NCBI RefSeq assembly: GCF_000423285.1
Contig: NZ_AUHR01000004.1
Coordinates: 186,001-250,000 of the forward strand
Reading direction: 5' to 3'
Length of the DNA stretch: 64,000 bases
Origin: Laribacter hongkongensis DSM 14985
GTDB taxonomy: Bacteria; Pseudomonadota; Gammaproteobacteria; Burkholderiales; Aquaspirillaceae
Positions within the stretch are counted from its first letter, which is position 1. Every line of letters begins with the position of its first letter. Made by a program: the position numbers and the translations under genes. The notes under the pieces are model-generated. The model had not been told where the DNA came from. It worked only from the letters and a program-made list of their open reading frames with translations, and searched no databases. This document shows positions 1 to 10,015 of this stretch, in pieces.

Positions 1-129
1 GTCTTCCAGCGAGCGGATCATCTTGCTGATGGTGGGCTGGGTGACGAACAGCTGTTCGGCCGCGCGGGTGAAACTTGCCAGCCGGACGACCGCCACGAAA
101 TACCGCAGGGCACGCAAGTCCATTTCCAT
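1..129 (-). CDS. LysR-family transcriptional regulator, N-terminal fragment (cut by window edge)
   Basis: Only the first 43 codons are present; the rest lies left of the window. The reading MDLRALRYFV followed by a helix-turn-helix (AAEQLFVTQPTISKMI) is the standard LysR DNA-binding domain. The start may be the ATG at 129 or the ATG at 123; the second gives the usual LysR beginning MDLR. It diverges from lrgA/lrgB, which suggests it regulates that pair as CidR does in other bacteria (inference). The effector domain is not visible, so the ligand cannot be guessed. Confidence 0.85.
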   Translation of the reverse strand, partial: MEMDLRALRYFVAVVRLASFTRAAEQLFVTQPTISKMIRSLED

Positions 130-139
130 GCCTTTCTGG

Positions 140-165
140 AATGAATCGAATGAGTTTAATTCATT
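140..165. promoter_or_regulatory. candidate LysR operator in the divergent lysR/lrgA spacer
   Basis: AATGAAT at 140-146 and ATTCATT at 159-165 form a perfect 7-bp inverted repeat with a 12-base spacer, in an AT-rich patch between the two divergent genes. LysR proteins bind interrupted dyads with a T-N11-A core in such positions. The site is read from the sequence; binding is inferred. Confidence 0.45.
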
Positions 166-223
166 AGATTGCGTGTAACGGCTTTTCTATACTGGCGGCT
201 TCTTGATTGACAGGACAAGTTTC

Positions 224-667
224 ATGTCCGGCTTATTCAGGCGTGTCACGGGTTGCTCCGCCCGTGATGCGCTGGTGCTCTGGGCGCAGATCGGTGTGCT
301 GATGGCGATCTGGTGGGGCGTGAGTGCGGTTTCGGTGCGGATCGGCTGGCCGGCCAACTTGGTGGGCATCGTGCTGATGCTGGCGCTGTTTGCCAGCGGT
401 GTGGTGCGTCCGGACTGGATCCGGCGCGGAGCCGACTGGCTGCTGGCGGAAATGCTGCTGTTTTTTGTGCCGGTGGTGGTGTCGGTGGTGCAGTACCCGG
501 ACCTGCTGCTGCACAGCGGTCTCAAGCTGGTGGTGGTGGTGGTGGGCGGTACGGTACTGGTGCTGGCCGCCACGTCGCTGGCGGTGGACCGGATGTACCG
601 GCTGGAAATCCGGCTGGCGCGGCGCCGGCACCAGCGCGCAGGGAGGATGCATCATGTCGGCGCTTGA
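224..667 (+). CDS. lrgA: CidA/LrgA family holin-like membrane protein
   Basis: A 147-residue inner-membrane protein with four hydrophobic segments (near residues 16-36, 41-58, 69-90 and 98-118), the size and topology of the CidA/LrgA family. The segment WPANLVGIVLMLALF matches the conserved family core. These proteins act with LrgB in control of murein hydrolase export, cell lysis, or pyruvate/overflow metabolite transport, depending on species. ATG 224 was chosen over an upstream in-frame TTG at 203 because AGGAC lies at a normal distance before it. The gene overlaps lrgB by 14 bases, which implies translational coupling. Confidence 0.85.
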   Translation: MSGLFRRVTGCSARDALVLWAQIGVLMAIWWGVSAVSVRIGWPANLVGIVLMLALFASGVVRPDWIRRGADWLLAEMLLFFVPVVVSVVQYPDLLLHSGLKLVVVVVGGTVLVLAATSLAVDRMYRLEIRLARRRHQRAGRMHHVGA

Positions 668-1343
668 TTTCGGCGTGCTGTCGGTACTGCTGACGCTGGG
701 CTTCTATTTCCTCAACAAGCGCCTTTACCGGCGTTATCCGAAGGTCTGGCTGGCGCCGCTGGTGCTGACGCCGCTGGCTCTCTTGGCCGTGGTGATCAGC
801 GTGCAGATTCCCTATGCCGACTATGCCGGTTCGACCCACTGGCTGGTGTGGCTGCTGGGTCCGGCCACGCTGGCGTTTGCCCTGCCGCTGTACGAATACC
901 GCCAGCTGATGCGCCGGCATGTGCTGTCGCTGACCGTGGGAACGCTGGTGGCGGTGACGACAGGGGTGGGCGGCTCGGTGCTGCTGGCGCGCTGGCTGGA
1001 CCTGCCGGTGCTGCTGCAAAAGTCGCTGATGGCGCGTTCGATCACGACGCCGTTTGCCCTGGCGGCAGCGCACAGCATTGGCGGGTCGGCCGACCTGACC
1101 GGGCTGTTCGTGATCCTGACCGGCGTGACCGGCATGGTGCTGGGACGGGCCGTGCTGGGCTGCCTGCCGGTACGCAGTGCCATTGCCAGGGGCGCTGCCT
1201 TTGGCGGCGCCTCGCATGCAGCGGGCACGGCCCGGGCGCGCGAGATCGGTGAAACCGAAGGCGTGGTGTCGAGCCTGGTGATGATGATCGGCGGGGCGCT
1301 CACCGTGCTGGTGGCACCGCTGGTGGCCGGCTGGTTGTGGTAA
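654..1343 (+). CDS. lrgB: LrgB/CidB family membrane protein
   Basis: A 229-residue polytopic membrane protein of the LrgB family. Conserved features include the stretch KSLMARSITTPFALAAA near residue 125 and the glycine-rich GAAFGGASHAAGTARA followed by E-x-E-G-V near residue 190, both hallmarks of LrgB. It is the usual partner of LrgA and starts inside that gene at ATG 654, with GGGAGG at 641-646 as ribosome-binding site. The pair forms a two-gene operon under the divergent LysR gene. The precise physiological output (lysis control or metabolite transport) cannot be decided from sequence. Confidence 0.9.
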   Translation: MSALDFGVLSVLLTLGFYFLNKRLYRRYPKVWLAPLVLTPLALLAVVISVQIPYADYAGSTHWLVWLLGPATLAFALPLYEYRQLMRRHVLSLTVGTLVAVTTGVGGSVLLARWLDLPVLLQKSLMARSITTPFALAAAHSIGGSADLTGLFVILTGVTGMVLGRAVLGCLPVRSAIARGAAFGGASHAAGTARAREIGETEGVVSSLVMMIGGALTVLVAPLVAGWLW

Positions 1344-1374
1344 ACCGGATGCCGGGAGGCGCCCGGCGCGGGTT

Positions 1375-1959
1375 TCAGACTGCGTCGCCCGCCGCTGCCA
1401 CCGGTTCGCCGATGGCGTAGAACTGGCCGCCGGCCACATGGTGCAGGCTGCGCCAGCGCGGGTCGGCGGTTTCAAAATGCCAGTGACCGTCGGCAAACAC
1501 GCGCGTGTCGGCCCAGGCGCCGGTCACCTCGCCGATGAACAGGTCGTAGGTGCTCTGGTTGTGCGGTTCGGGCAGCAGGCGGCAGGCCAGCCAGCCGGCA
1601 CAGCCTTCGACAAACGGCAGGTCATGGCCGTCCAGTGCAAAGAAGGTGACGCCGGCGTGCGCGAGCTTGTCGGGGTCGATGGCGAGGCTGCGGGTGCCTA
1701 CGGCATAGGCCTGCGCCAGCTGGGCCACCGTCGGTACCTGTACGACAAAGCGGCCACTGCCTTCCAGCAAGGTCCGGGTGTACGAGGACTTGTCCACCAC
1801 CACGGTCAGTCTGGGCGGTGCAAAATCCAGCGCACAGGCCCAGGCGGCAGTCATGACGTCGTCCACGCCCTGGTGGCGGGCCGATACCAGCACGGTCGGA
1901 CCGTGATTGATCAGCCGGTAGGCCTTGTCGAGCGGTACGGGAGCGAGATGGGGTGGCAT
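1375..1959 (-). CDS. flavin reductase family protein (FMN-binding split barrel)
   Basis: 194 residues. The N-terminal part (LINHGPTVLVSA then a DVMTAAWAC segment and a PPRLTVVVD segment) has the pattern of the flavin reductase-like/FMN-binding split-barrel family, including the loop that holds the FMN phosphate. Family members reduce FMN with NAD(P)H or act as flavoprotein oxidoreductases of unknown substrate. It stands alone on the minus strand between lrgB and the barstar gene and gives no operon clue. The substrate is unknown. Confidence 0.75.
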   Translation of the reverse strand: MPPHLAPVPLDKAYRLINHGPTVLVSARHQGVDDVMTAAWACALDFAPPRLTVVVDKSSYTRTLLEGSGRFVVQVPTVAQLAQAYAVGTRSLAIDPDKLAHAGVTFFALDGHDLPFVEGCAGWLACRLLPEPHNQSTYDLFIGEVTGAWADTRVFADGHWHFETADPRWRSLHHVAGGQFYAIGEPVAAAGDAV

Positions 1960-2038
1960 GGCTGGAGTCCGCGAAAGTGAACGGCCGGCAGACGGGGCAA
2001 CGGGAGCCGCCCGTGGGCCGGCCAGGGCAGGCTGGTGC

Positions 2039-2314
2039 TCAGAGACCGAGCCAGATCTGCAGGTCGGGGTTGTCGCCGCTGGCTTCGTAGAGGGTGCCGA
2101 TGATGTTTTCGAACGCCTCGTCTCCCATCTCGTTGCGGGCAGCGATCGAGCTGTGCCAGAAGATGGTGGCCGGGCCTTCGATGCTGCCGGTCAGGGCATC
2201 GAACAGGGCGTCGAGATTGTGGCCGAAGGTGGCCGGGAGCTTCAGACCTTTGGCCAGCTGCTGGTAGAAGTCTTTGGTGGAACGGACGGCTTTAAGCTCG
2301 CAGGTCAGCGACAT
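2039..2314 (-). CDS. barstar family ribonuclease inhibitor
   Basis: A 91-residue protein with the barstar layout: an N-terminal beta strand, a central TKDFYQQLAKGLKLP helix, the signature FGHNLDALFDALTG (barstar has YGxNLDALWDxLTG), and a C-terminal NPDLQIWLGL strand. Barstars block the active site of barnase-type ribonucleases in the cytoplasm. It starts inside the last codons of the upstream barnase-like gene (10-base overlap) with GAGGTG as ribosome-binding site, so the two are one operon. The inhibitor gene is intact even though the ribonuclease gene carries a nonsense codon. Confidence 0.88.
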   Translation of the reverse strand: MSLTCELKAVRSTKDFYQQLAKGLKLPATFGHNLDALFDALTGSIEGPATIFWHSSIAARNEMGDEAFENIIGTLYEASGDNPDLQIWLGL

Positions 2315-2772
2315 GGCGGCACCTCGGTGAAGGACTGGTAATGGTCAACCGTGACAAAACGTCGTCCGCTGCCGGCAAACACGAGGCGCTTGGCGTTGCG
2401 TTTGCCGCCCCGGTAATCGAGGTCGGCTTCTTGCCAGCGGCCTGCCGGCAAACGGTGTTCCCGGTTGCCGAAGCGGTCGCCGCCAATCGATTTGCCCGCC
2501 AGCCCGTCGGTCTGCCACAGGCTTTTGCCCGGTTGCCAGCCGGCTTCGCGGGCCTGGCGTTTGGTGACAAAGCGGTCGGGCAGCCGGCCGGTGGCCGCCA
2601 GTGTACCCAGCGTTTCGGCCAGCTCACGGCTGTCGACCGGTGTGGCCAGACGGGCATTGAGCTCGCGGGCCACCTAGGTACAGGCCGCCTCCTGCGCGTG
2701 GGCAGGCACAGCCAGGAGGCCAGCCAGGGCGATCAGCCAGGCAGCGTGCATGACAGGGGAAACAGACGACAT
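2305..2772 (-). pseudogene. barnase-type secreted guanyl-specific ribonuclease with an in-frame amber codon
   Basis: Codons 1-32 (ATG at 2772) encode a signal peptide ending AVPAHAQEAACT. Codon 33 (2676-2674) is TAG. The same frame then continues for 122 residues as a complete barnase domain: LPDRFVTK, PGKSIGGDRFGNRE, and the catalytic set E (in WQEADLDY), R and R (in GGKRNAKR) and H (in VDHYQSF), matching barnase Glu73, Arg83, Arg87 and His102. One CAG-to-TAG change would explain the stop. Immediately after the TAG comes a GTG (2673) with a perfect AGGAGG 14 bases upstream (2693-2688), so restart could give a ribonuclease without signal peptide. It is either a pseudogene, a sequencing error, or a stop-restart gene. 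Confidence 0.8.
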
Positions 2773-2819
2773 GCGGGCGATTCTGCATGACGGTCGCGGG
2801 TGCGGCAAGCCGCTGGACA

Positions 2820-2854
2820 CAAAACGCCCCGTCGCCGGAACGGCAGACGGGGCG
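2820..2854 (-). terminator. rho-independent terminator of mrp
   Basis: CGCCCCGTC at 2825-2833 pairs with GACGGGGCG at 2846-2854 (9 bp). On the minus strand it is followed by a short T run (GTTTTGTG). It lies just after the mrp stop codon. Confidence 0.7.
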
Positions 2855-2881
2855 CGGCAGGCAATGAGTACGGTCGGGCGG

Positions 2882-4045
<1,164 letters not shown>

Positions 4046-4216
4046 TGTCAATACCCGAGTATTTTACTCCGATTTTTGCGGTCGGTGCCGCCTTCGCCCA
4101 TGATGAAAGCAGACAGGAACACACGGTCTGGCGAAGGAGTCCCGGGACACGGGAACATGCCTGGTACGGGAAGTGTGGTCGCAGGAAAAGCGGGTGGAAA
4201 AAGGAGGGCCGGCATC

Positions 4217-4480
4217 ATGCCTCGTCTGATCGGAGTGTTGGGAGCGTTCTGGGTGGCATCAGGTGCACTGGCCAACGGGCTGGTGATACCGCTGGTGCCG
4301 CCGCTGCCGGCCGTGGCGCCGCAGACGCGCGAGGAGATGGATTCCGGCCTGCCGCGCGGAGGGGAGCGCGCAGAGCGCCGGCTGGACCGCGAAGGGCGGG
4401 TACTGCGTGACCGCGAGCTGCCGGCCAACCGCCAGCCCGGGGCGGCCGACACGCAGAAGCCAGTGAAAAAACCTGAATAA
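4217..4480 (+). CDS. small secreted hypothetical protein
   Basis: An 87-residue protein. ATG 4217 is preceded by AAGGAGGG at 4201-4208, an excellent ribosome-binding site, which is why this start was preferred to the much longer open frame. Residues 1-20 form a signal peptide with a probable cut after SGALA-N. The mature part is a proline-rich stretch followed by a highly charged Arg/Glu region (RAERRLDREGRVLRDRE) and a polar tail. I do not recognise the family. It may be a small periplasmic protein. Confidence 0.6.
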   Translation: MPRLIGVLGAFWVASGALANGLVIPLVPPLPAVAPQTREEMDSGLPRGGERAERRLDREGRVLRDRELPANRQPGAADTQKPVKKPE

Positions 4481-4557
4481 GCCGTTGTTTTTCTTGATCT
4501 GATACTGATTTTTGTCACGTTTGTGGCGTAGAATATTCGGTTCTTCTCATCTTGCAG

Positions 4558-4583
4558 AATGGCGTCGCGTGAGCGACGCCATT
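4558..4583 (+). promoter_or_regulatory. 11-bp stem hairpin in the mdfA leader
   Basis: AATGGCGTCGC at 4558-4568 pairs perfectly with GCGACGCCATT at 4573-4583 around a GTGA loop. It ends 15 bases before the mdfA start codon, over the region where a ribosome-binding site would lie. No T run follows, so it looks more like a translational or RNA-stability element than a terminator. Confidence 0.5.
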
Positions 4584-4597
4584 CGTCATTTGCGTTT

Positions 4598-5866
4598 ATG
4601 TCTGCTGTTGTATCTTCTGCTGCCGGGGAACGCCGGCTGAGCCTGTGGTTTCCGCTGGCGCTGGTGCTGTTCGAATTTTCGGTCTACATCGCCAACGACA
4701 TGGTGCAGCCCGCCATGCTGGCGGTGGTGCGCGAGTTTCATGCATCGCTGGACTGGGTGCCGACATCGATGACGGCGTTTCTGGTCGGCGGGGCGATGTT
4801 GCCGTGGCTGACCGGCCCGCTGTCCGACCGCATTGGCCGCCGCCCGGTGCTGCTGGCGGGGGTGGCGTGGTTCGTGCTGGCTTGTCTGGCGACCTATCTG
4901 GCCGATTCGATCGAAAGCTTCATGCTGGTACGGGTGCTGCAAGGTCTGGGCCTGTGCTTCATCAATGCCGTGGGCTACGCCGCCGTGCAGGAGGCGTTCA
5001 ATGAGCGCACGGCCATCAAGGTGACGGCGCTGATGGCCAACGTGGCGCTGATTGCACCGCTGATCGGCCCGCTGGCCGGGGCGGCGCTGATCGAAGTGGC
5101 GCCGTGGCGGCTGGGGTTCCTGTTCATTGCGGCGCTGGCCATGATTTCGTTTGTCGGCCTGTGGCGCTGCATGCCGGAAACGGTCGATACCCGCCGCCAG
5201 CGCCCGCCTCTGTCGAGCATTGCAGTGGATTACCGGACGGTGCTGGGCAACCTGCCGTTCGTGATTGCTGCGTTTGCCATTCCGCTGCTGTCGATGCCGC
5301 TGATGGGCTGGATTGCCCTGTCACCGGTGCTGCTGGTGGAAAACCTCGGGCTGACGCCGGTGCAGTACGGCCTGTTGCAGATTCCGGTGTTTGCCGGACT
5401 GATCCTGGGCAACCTGCTGCTGGTGTGGCTGACCGACCGCTGGCCGCTGGGACGGTCAGTGCTGGTCGGCATCGTGCCGATGGTGATCGGGCTGGCGCTG
5501 ATGGTGGGCGGGGAAACCTGGTCTGCCGGACAGGCCGGCTGGCTGGTGGGCGGCATGTCGCTGGTGTCGCTGGGCGAAGGACTGTCGTTTGCCGTGCTGT
5601 ACCGCTTTGCCCTGACGGCAAGCCAGGTCGCCAAGGGCACGGTGTCGGCTTCGGTCAGCATGCTGTCGATGATCGGCTACGCGGCCGGGCTGGAGGGCTT
5701 CCGGCTGGTGTATGCCGCCGCCGGTCCGCTGGGCTTTGTCTGGCTGGGTGCGGCCTATTTTGTCCTGTACCTGCTGTTTGCCGGGCACTCGGTGCGGCGC
5801 GCCATGCGCGAGCGGGCGCAGCTGTGTGTCGTGCCGCCGGCCGGGGCCGAGCCGGCACAGGCCTGA
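4598..5866 (+). CDS. mdfA: MdfA-type multidrug/proton antiporter (MFS)
   Basis: A 422-residue inner-membrane transporter with 12 predicted helices. The first helix reads [20 protein letters not shown], with the membrane glutamate of MdfA (Glu26 in E. coli) in FEF and the N-D-x-x-Q-P motif. It continues with [20 protein letters not shown], the MFS motif A DRIGRRP, and motif [18 protein letters not shown]. Resemblance to E. coli MdfA runs throughout. The family exports cationic and neutral lipophilic drugs (chloramphenicol, quaternary ammonium compounds) in exchange for protons. ATG 4598 was chosen over the ATG at 4559, which lies in the leader hairpin. It is a single gene. Confidence 0.9.
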   Translation: MSAVVSSAAGERRLSLWFPLALVLFEFSVYIANDMVQPAMLAVVREFHASLDWVPTSMTAFLVGGAMLPWLTGPLSDRIGRRPVLLAGVAWFVLACLATYLADSIESFMLVRVLQGLGLCFINAVGYAAVQEAFNERTAIKVTALMANVALIAPLIGPLAGAALIEVAPWRLGFLFIAALAMISFVGLWRCMPETVDTRRQRPPLSSIAVDYRTVLGNLPFVIAAFAIPLLSMPLMGWIALSPVLLVENLGLTPVQYGLLQIPVFAGLILGNLLLVWLTDRWPLGRSVLVGIVPMVIGLALMVGGETWSAGQAGWLVGGMSLVSLGEGLSFAVLYRFALTASQVAKGTVSASVSMLSMIGYAAGLEGFRLVYAAAGPLGFVWLGAAYFVLYLLFAGHSVRRAMRERAQLCVVPPAGAEPAQA

Positions 5867-5903
5867 GCCCGGAGCGGCCGAGCGGGGCGGCGGGCATTGC
5901 CGC

Positions 5904-5909
5904 TATAAT
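5904..5909 (+). promoter_or_regulatory. perfect -10 hexamer upstream of metG
   Basis: TATAAT at 5904-5909, 40 bases before the metG start. No good -35 hexamer is visible at 16-18 bases upstream, so the call rests on the -10 box and its position only. Confidence 0.35.
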
Positions 5910-5948
5910 CGCCGGCTTGAACTTGAATGCGTTGAGAAAGATTTTCCG

Positions 5949-8003
5949 ATGAGCAAACGCCAGATTCTCGTGACGAGTGCGCTGCCTTACGCCAATGGCG
6001 CGATCCACCTCGGTCACATGGTGGAGCACATCCAGACCGACGTCTGGGTGCGCTTCCAGAAAATGCGCGGGCATGAGTGCCATTACGTCTGCGCCGACGA
6101 TACCCACGGCTCGCCGATCATGCTGGCGGCCGAAAAGCAGGGCATCACTCCCGAGGCGCTGATCGCCCGCGTGCGCGACGAGCACCTGGCTGATTTCACC
6201 GGCTTCCATATCGGCTACGACAACTATTACTCGACCAACAGCCCGGAAAACAAGGCGTTTGCCGAACAGATCTACAAGACACTGCGTGCCAGCGACAAGA
6301 TCGTCAGCCGTACCATCGAGCAGCTGTTTGACCCGGAAAAACAGATGTTCCTGCCGGACCGCTTCGTGAAGGGAGAATGCCCGAAATGCGGTGCCAGGGA
6401 CCAGTACGGCGACAACTGCGAAGTGTGCGGCGCCACCTACAGCCCGACCGAGCTGAAGAATCCGTATTCGGCGGTTTCCGGTGCCACGCCGGTGCTGAAA
6501 ACCAGCGAACACTATTTTTTCCGTCTGGGCGAATGCGCCGACTTCCTGAAGGACTGGACCGCCGGCAGCAGCGAGCGTGCCGACGGTGCGGTGCAGCCGC
6601 ACCTGCAACCCGAGTCGCTCAACAAGATGAACGAGTGGATCGAGGGTGGCCTGCAGGACTGGGACATCAGCCGCGATGCGCCGTATTTCGGCTTCGAGAT
6701 TCCGGATGCGCCGGGCAAGTATTTCTATGTGTGGCTGGATGCGCCGATCGGCTACATGGCTTCGTTCCAGAACCTGTGCGACCGCATCGGCATTGATTTC
6801 AACGAGTGGTTCAAGGCGGATTCCAAGGCCGAGATGTATCACTTCATCGGCAAGGACATCCTGTATTTCCACGCACTGTTCTGGCCGGCGATGCTGAAGT
6901 ATGCCGGCTACCGCACGCCGACCGGCGTGTTTGCCCACGGTTTCCTGACCGTGGACGGCCAGAAGATGTCGAAATCGCGCGGCACCTTCATCACCGCCAG
7001 GAGCTACCTCGACTGCGGCCTGAATCCGGAGTGGATGCGCTACTACATCGCCGCCAAGCTCAATGCCCGCATCGAGGACATCGACCTGAGCCTGGATGAC
7101 TTCGTGGCGCGGGTGAATTCGGACCTGGTGGGCAAGTTCGTCAATATCGCCAGCCGGGCTGCCGGTTTCGTCACCAAGCGTTTTGATGGCCGTCTGGCCG
7201 ACAGCGTGAGCGATGTCGAGCCGCTGGGCCGTCTGCTGGCCGAGGCGGGCAGCATTGCCGCTGCCTACGAGGCGCGTGAATACGCCAAGGCGCTGCGCGA
7301 CGTGATGGCGCTGGCAGATCTGGTCAATGCCTATGTGGACGCCAACAAGCCGTGGGAACTGGCCCGCCAGGAAGGCATGGACGCCCGCCTGCACGAAGTG
7401 TGTACGGTGCTGATCAATGCGTTCCGCCTGCTGGCGATTTACCTGAAGCCGGTGCTGCCGAAGCTCGCCGAAGGCGTCGAGGGTTTCCTTGATGTGGCAC
7501 CGCTGAGCTGGGCGGATGCCGGCACGGTGCTGCTCGGCCATACCATCAAGCCGTACCAGCACCTGATGCAGCGCATCGACCCGGTGCTGATTGAAAAACT
7601 GATTGAGGCGAACAAGCAAAGCATGGAAACCCAACAGCCTGCCGCCAGCGCCTTCGAGCCGCTGGCCGATACCATCACCATTGACGATTTTGCCAAGCTC
7701 GACCTGCGGGTGGGCAAGGTGCTGGCCTGCCAGTTTGTCGAAGGTTCGGACAAGCTCCTGCAGTTCACCGTCGATCTGGGTTTCGAGCAGCGCAACATTT
7801 TCTCGGGCATCCGCAAGGCCTATGGCGAGCCGGAGAAGCTGGTGGGGCGCAACGTGATCGTGGTGGCCAACCTGGCGCCGCGCAAGATGCGCTTTGGCGT
7901 GTCGGCCGGGATGATCGTCTGCGCGTCGGGCGTGGATGACAGCGAAGGCCTGTTCCTGCTGGATACGGATGAGGGCGCCAGACCGGGCATGCGTATCGGC
8001 TGA
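5949..8003 (+). CDS. metG: methionyl-tRNA synthetase
   Basis: A 684-residue class I synthetase that charges tRNA-Met in the cytoplasm. Visible are the HIGH-like motif HLGHM near residue 21, the zinc-binding cysteines in [18 protein letters not shown] (residues 143-160), the KMSKS motif near residue 340, and an added C-terminal tRNA-binding EMAP/Trbp111 domain from about residue 577 ([15 protein letters not shown] to the end). Length and domain order match the dimeric long-form MetRS of proteobacteria. It is followed at once by a strong terminator, so it is the last or only gene of its unit. Confidence 0.97.
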   Translation: MSKRQILVTSALPYANGAIHLGHMVEHIQTDVWVRFQKMRGHECHYVCADDTHGSPIMLAAEKQGITPEALIARVRDEHLADFTGFHIGYDNYYSTNSPENKAFAEQIYKTLRASDKIVSRTIEQLFDPEKQMFLPDRFVKGECPKCGARDQYGDNCEVCGATYSPTELKNPYSAVSGATPVLKTSEHYFFRLGECADFLKDWTAGSSERADGAVQPHLQPESLNKMNEWIEGGLQDWDISRDAPYFGFEIPDAPGKYFYVWLDAPIGYMASFQNLCDRIGIDFNEWFKADSKAEMYHFIGKDILYFHALFWPAMLKYAGYRTPTGVFAHGFLTVDGQKMSKSRGTFITARSYLDCGLNPEWMRYYIAAKLNARIEDIDLSLDDFVARVNSDLVGKFVNIASRAAGFVTKRFDGRLADSVSDVEPLGRLLAEAGSIAAAYEAREYAKALRDVMALADLVNAYVDANKPWELARQEGMDARLHEVCTVLINAFRLLAIYLKPVLPKLAEGVEGFLDVAPLSWADAGTVLLGHTIKPYQHLMQRIDPVLIEKLIEANKQSMETQQPAASAFEPLADTITIDDFAKLDLRVGKVLACQFVEGSDKLLQFTVDLGFEQRNIFSGIRKAYGEPEKLVGRNVIVVANLAPRKMRFGVSAGMIVCASGVDDSEGLFLLDTDEGARPGMRIG

Positions 8004-8021
8004 TCCGGTCTCTCATGTACG

Positions 8022-8051
8022 AAAAACCGCCCGGGCAAGGGCGGTTTTTTT
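8022..8051 (+). terminator. metG terminator
   Basis: CCGCCC at 8027-8032 pairs with GGGCGG at 8039-8044, and flanking A and T runs extend the stem. Seven T follow. It is located 19 bases after the metG stop. Confidence 0.85.
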
Positions 8052-8195
8052 GCGGCGTGTGTCACGCCATTCGGCAGTTTTTGCTTGAAATTTCATGCGT
8101 GAGGGCTATCCCGTCAGGAAGCGTGGACAACTTTTATCTGTCGCAAGGGCAGGGCTGGTTGGGCTGCGCCATTGTTTAACGACTGAGGACAGAAT

Positions 8196-8528
8196 ATGAA
8201 GACACGTAGCGCAACCGTTTTGGCCGCTTTGGCACTGGCTCTGGGGGCAGGCATGGCACATGCTGCCGATGCCGCAGGCAAGATTGCCAGCCCGAAAGGC
8301 TATTACAAGTGGACTTGTCAGGATTTTCTGGATCTGGACGAGTCGTTCAAGCCGAAGGTGGTGTACTGGGCCGAGGGCTTCAACAACAAGGGCAAGCCGG
8401 ACGCAGCGATGGTTGATGTCCAGGGGGTGGAGAAGATCATTCCGGTCGTGGTTGACCAGTGCAAGCTGAAACCGACCGAAAAGCTCATGAAGATCATGAA
8501 AAGCGCCAAGATGACCGCGGGTCATTGA
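8196..8528 (+). CDS. hdeA: HdeA-type periplasmic acid-stress chaperone
   Basis: 110 residues. A signal peptide (1-23, cut after AHA) is followed by a domain that reads like E. coli HdeA: WTCQDFLDLDESFKPKV, AEGFNNKGKPD, then VDVQGVEKIIP. Cys41 and Cys89 match the pair that forms the single disulfide of HdeA. HdeA is a dimer that unfolds below about pH 3 and holds periplasmic proteins soluble until neutral pH returns, which suits passage through a stomach. GAGGA before the ATG is a good ribosome-binding site. It is a single gene with a terminator behind it. Confidence 0.87.
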   Translation: MKTRSATVLAALALALGAGMAHAADAAGKIASPKGYYKWTCQDFLDLDESFKPKVVYWAEGFNNKGKPDAAMVDVQGVEKIIPVVVDQCKLKPTEKLMKIMKSAKMTAGH

Positions 8529-8603
8529 TCCGGGGTTGATCATGCCGAACCGCCTGCCGGTCTGACCGGGGGCGGTTTGTCATTGGAGGCAGGCCGGAAA
8601 AGG

Positions 8604-8633
8604 AAAAAGCACTGGTGAAAACCAGTGCTTTTT
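8604..8633. terminator. bidirectional terminator between hdeA and the tRNA-Ala genes
   Basis: A perfect 13-bp stem, AAAAAGCACTGGT (8604-8616) with ACCAGTGCTTTTT (8621-8633), around a GAAA tetraloop. It has A and T runs on either side, so it can end both hdeA (plus) and the tRNA transcript (minus). Confidence 0.9.
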
Positions 8634-8636
8634 GAT

Positions 8637-8712
<76 letters not shown>

Positions 8713-8781
8713 GATAGGTTGTGTGTTCCGGACTTTTCCGGTGCGGCTTCTGAGACTGTCCTGACACAGAAACCGGAAATT

Positions 8782-8857
<76 letters not shown>

Positions 8858-8910
8858 AAATTGTCTTGCTCCATCCAGTGCGGCTGGTGCCTGCGCTGAA
8901 CAGGAGACAA

Positions 8911-8939
8911 ACTATACCGTGGGCAGAACCTTTCTGCAA
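8911..8939 (-). promoter_or_regulatory. sigma-70 promoter of the tRNA-Ala pair
   Basis: Read on the minus strand: TTGCAG at 8939-8934, a 17-base spacer, then TATAGT at 8916-8911, about 54 bases before the first tRNA. The spacing is ideal and both boxes are near consensus. Confidence 0.65.
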
Positions 8940-9115
8940 CAGGCAACCGTGAAAAAATGCTTCGGCCAGCGCCGGGGTGCTGACGGCAGGCCAGTGCTCT
9001 CGGGAAAACCGGACACCTGCTCCGGATGGCAGCTCAAGTTGCCGGCAACCTTTTGATTCCCGTGCACCATCACGAGTAGAATCGACCATTAAATTTTTGC
9101 CGGATTCATGCGTCC

Positions 9116-10015
9116 ATGCTGACTTTTCAAGAGATTATCCTCAAGCTTCAGACCTATTGGGGCCAACAGGGCTGTGCCATCCTGCAACCGTTCGACATGG
9201 AGGTGGGCGCCGGTACTTCGCACCCGGCCACCTGCCTGCGTGCCATCGGTCCGGAGCCATGGAATGCGGCCTATGTCCAGCCTTCGCGTCGCCCGAAAGA
9301 CGGCCGCTATGGCGAAAACCCCAACCGCCTGCAGCACTATTACCAGTTCCAGGTGGCGCTGAAGCCCAACCCGGACAACATCCAGGAGCTGTATCTCGGA
9401 TCGCTGCGCGAACTGGGCATCGACCCCACGGTACACGACATCCGTTTTGTCGAGGATGACTGGGAGAACCCGACCCTCGGCGCCTGGGGGCTGGGCTGGG
9501 AAGTCTGGCTCAACGGCATGGAAGTCACCCAGTTCACCTACTTCCAGCAAGTGGGCGGCATTGACTGCAAACCGGTGCTGGGCGAAATCACCTATGGCAT
9601 CGAGCGTCTGGCCATGTACCTGCAAGGCGTGGAAAACGTCTACGACCTCGTCTGGACCGTTTACCCCAGCGGCCAGGTCGTCACCTATGGTGATGTTTAC
9701 CACCAGAACGAAGTCGAGCAGTCGACCTACAACTTCGAATACGCCAACGTGCCCAAGCTCTTCGAACTCTTTTCGTACTACGAATCGGAAGCCCGCCGGC
9801 TGCTCGACGTACCGCTGGCGCTGCCCGCCTACGAAATGGTCCTCAAGGCCGGGCACACCTTCAACCTCCTGGACGCACGCGGTGCCATCTCGGTGACCGA
9901 ACGGGCCGCCTACATCGGCCGGGTCCGCACACTGTCGCGCGGCGTGGCCCAGGCCTACTACAACGCCCGCGAAGCCCTGGGCTTCCCGATGCTCAAGCAG
10001 GATTCCGCCGAATGA
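9116..10015 (+). CDS. glyQ: glycyl-tRNA synthetase alpha subunit
   Basis: The 299-residue catalytic subunit of the bacterial alpha2-beta2 GlyRS, class II fold. It starts [15 protein letters not shown], continues with [16 protein letters not shown] and [21 protein letters not shown], and has the class II motif regions in the usual order. It works with GlyS encoded 440 bases downstream; a small secreted-protein gene lies between them. It is the first gene of the operon glyQ-orf-glyS, and gmhB and plsC may also be co-transcribed. Confidence 0.97.
   Translation: MLTFQEIILKLQTYWGQQGCAILQPFDMEVGAGTSHPATCLRAIGPEPWNAAYVQPSRRPKDGRYGENPNRLQHYYQFQVALKPNPDNIQELYLGSLRELGIDPTVHDIRFVEDDWENPTLGAWGLGWEVWLNGMEVTQFTYFQQVGGIDCKPVLGEITYGIERLAMYLQGVENVYDLVWTVYPSGQVVTYGDVYHQNEVEQSTYNFEYANVPKLFELFSYYESEARRLLDVPLALPAYEMVLKAGHTFNLLDARGAISVTERAAYIGRVRTLSRGVAQAYYNAREALGFPMLKQDSAE

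Noticed and set aside
2305-2772. Reading the amber codon in the barnase gene as a recoded amino acid
   Set aside because: No pyrrolysine machinery or other recoding signal is visible. A nonsense mutation or stop-restart is simpler.
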